Assembly: GCA_027494015.1 (NCBI GenBank)
Contig: JAOSJP010000001.1
Coordinates: 310,001-374,000, forward strand
DNA from: Anaerolineae bacterium
GTDB taxonomy: Bacteria > Chloroflexota > Anaerolineae > Aggregatilineales > Aggregatilineaceae
Length of the DNA stretch: 64,000 bases
Direction of reading: 5' to 3'
Below the pieces are notes generated by a model that saw only the letters and a list, made by a program, of their open reading frames with translations, searched no databases and was not told the DNA's origin. Shown in pieces: positions 63,153 to 64,000 of this stretch. A program made the position numbers and the translations under genes. Positions within the stretch are counted from its first letter, which is position 1. Each line of letters opens with the position of its first letter.

Positions 63153-64000
63153 GTGCTGACCCCTGCAACTACGCGCCGGCGGCTGCCGGTGAGCCTCGGC
63201 GTTCTCGGCGTGCTGAGCGCCATTCTGTGTTTGGCGGGCGCGGTGGTGGCGCTGCTGACGCTGCGCGCGGGCCTGGACGACGCGGACGGCGGGAACCGCA
63301 TCGTCTACGGGCTGACGCTCAACCCGTCCGGCCTCGACCCGCACATCCACATCTCCAACGAGCTAGGCATCCCCTTGTATTCGGTCTACGACACGCTGAT
63401 CTACCGCCACCCGCAGACGATGGATTTTGTCCCTGGGCTGGCTGAGCGATGGGAGATGGCCCCGGACGGCCTGAGCTGGACGTTCACGCTGCGCCAGGAT
63501 GTGACCTTCCACGATGGCACGCCTTTCAACGCGCAGGCGGTCGCCGCCAACCTGGATCGCATCACCAACCCGGAGCTGGCCTCTGGCAAGGCGCTGGCGC
63601 TGCTCGGCCCCTACACGGGGTACACCATCGTGGACGACACCACGATCACACTGCACCTGTCCGAACCCTACGCGCCGCTGCTCGACGGGCTGAGCCAGGT
63701 CTACCTGGGCATCGCCAGCCCAACGGCGCTGCGCCAGTACTCGAAGAACACCTATCAGTGGCACCAAGTGGGCACCGGCCCCTACCGACTGGAGGAAGTT
63801 GTGCCCGGCGAGCGGATCGTCCTGCGGCGGAACCCGGATTATGCCTGGGGGCCTGTGTTCTACGCCGCAGCCACGGACCAGTCAGTGGACACGGTGGAAT
63901 TCCGCTTCTACACCGACCCGGCGACGCGCAGCCTGGCCCTGGAGAGCGGCGCGGTGCAGATGATCGGCGAGCTGCTGCCGACCGATGTCGAGTTGCTGCT
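63153..64000 (+). CDS. ABC transporter solute-binding protein, family 5 (partial, 3' end beyond window)
   Basis: Extracytoplasmic binding protein for peptides, nickel or similar (SBP_bac_5). Translating from GTG 63153 (GAGGGTGATGAC upstream) gives 282 residues before the edge. It has a basic start, one hydrophobic export segment (SLGVLGVLSAILCLAGAVVALLTL, no clear lipobox), then YGLTLNPSGLDPHIHIS, YDTLIYRHPQTMDFVPGLAERW, WTFTLRQDVTFHDGTPFNAQAV (family signature) and VGTGPYRLEEVVPGERIVL. Permease genes, if linked, are off the window. The export segment may stay as an anchor. Confidence 0.92.
   Translation, partial: MLTPATTRRRLPVSLGVLGVLSAILCLAGAVVALLTLRAGLDDADGGNRIVYGLTLNPSGLDPHIHISNELGIPLYSVYDTLIYRHPQTMDFVPGLAERWEMAPDGLSWTFTLRQDVTFHDGTPFNAQAVAANLDRITNPELASGKALALLGPYTGYTIVDDTTITLHLSEPYAPLLDGLSQVYLGIASPTALRQYSKNTYQWHQVGTGPYRLEEVVPGERIVLRRNPDYAWGPVFYAAATDQSVDTVEFRFYTDPATRSLALESGAVQMIGELLPTDVELL

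Overview
The window is GC-rich bacterial chromosome with about 49 protein genes on both strands, short intergenic gaps full of palindromic repeats, and no rRNA, tRNA, CRISPR array, phage or intact insertion sequence that I can see. I infer a Chloroflexota (probably Anaerolineae-like) genome. The signs are 7Fe-type ferredoxins, an ADP-forming acyl-CoA synthetase, Rex, Thr/Pro-rich secreted proteins, housekeeping protein sequences of that style, and dense palindromic repeats. This is inference from gene content, not a phylogeny.

Layout. 1-6.5 kb (minus strand): mltG (cut by the left edge), ruvX, a baseplate-J-like membrane protein, then alaS. 6.9-10.3 kb: an unknown gene, then fabF-fabH reading left. 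10.5-19.2 kb (plus): an NAD-binding reductase-like protein, a P-type ATPase, obgE, a lipoprotein, nadD and a two-domain solute-binding protein. 19.5-25.7 kb: a polyprenyl diphosphate synthase, a GbsR/MarR regulator, an LPATG surface protein, a Tat-exported peptidoglycan amidase, rex and proC. 26-31.7 kb: the F1 part of ATP synthase (atpA-atpG-atpD-atpC) and mreB. 31.9-33.8 kb: superoxide dismutase and two paralogous ferredoxins. 34-37.4 kb: flotillin with its NfeD partner, a tiny membrane protein and an A24 peptidase. 37.6-41.3 kb: iscS-like desulfurase, PLP decarboxylase and mnmA. 42-49 kb: an ADP-forming acyl-CoA synthetase with a Pta-N-terminal-like protein, eno, pyk and an AEC transporter. 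49.3-55.3 kb (minus): zinc ribbon protein, unknown anchored protein, acylphosphatase, TPR, HEAT and RseP. 55.7-62.7 kb: an amidohydrolase-CYTH fusion, an FHA-winged-helix regulator, and a PrsW / anchored protein / secreted trypsin-like protease operon. The right edge cuts a peptide/nickel-type ABC solute-binding protein.

The most notable system is a dispersed, non-coding, MITE-like element of about 193 bp. Its 14-bp terminal inverted repeats begin GGGTGCGTGCAAAA, and it has a large internal palindrome. At least two copies (24479-24686 and 62779-62972) are flanked by perfect 8-bp direct repeats, which I read as target-site duplications; two more copies have 6-of-8 flanks. Fragments of it, and a second family of 22-30 bp perfect palindromes with co-varying arms, fill most gaps. 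Both are confined to the gaps except where one palindrome takes in the stop codon of the P-type ATPase.

Four genes (alaS, the unknown gene at 6943, obgE, and the solute-binding protein at 17368) are each broken by a single extra G on the coding strand. Two of them are normally essential, so consensus or assembly errors are the likeliest cause. These genes are annotated as whole genes with a frameshift.
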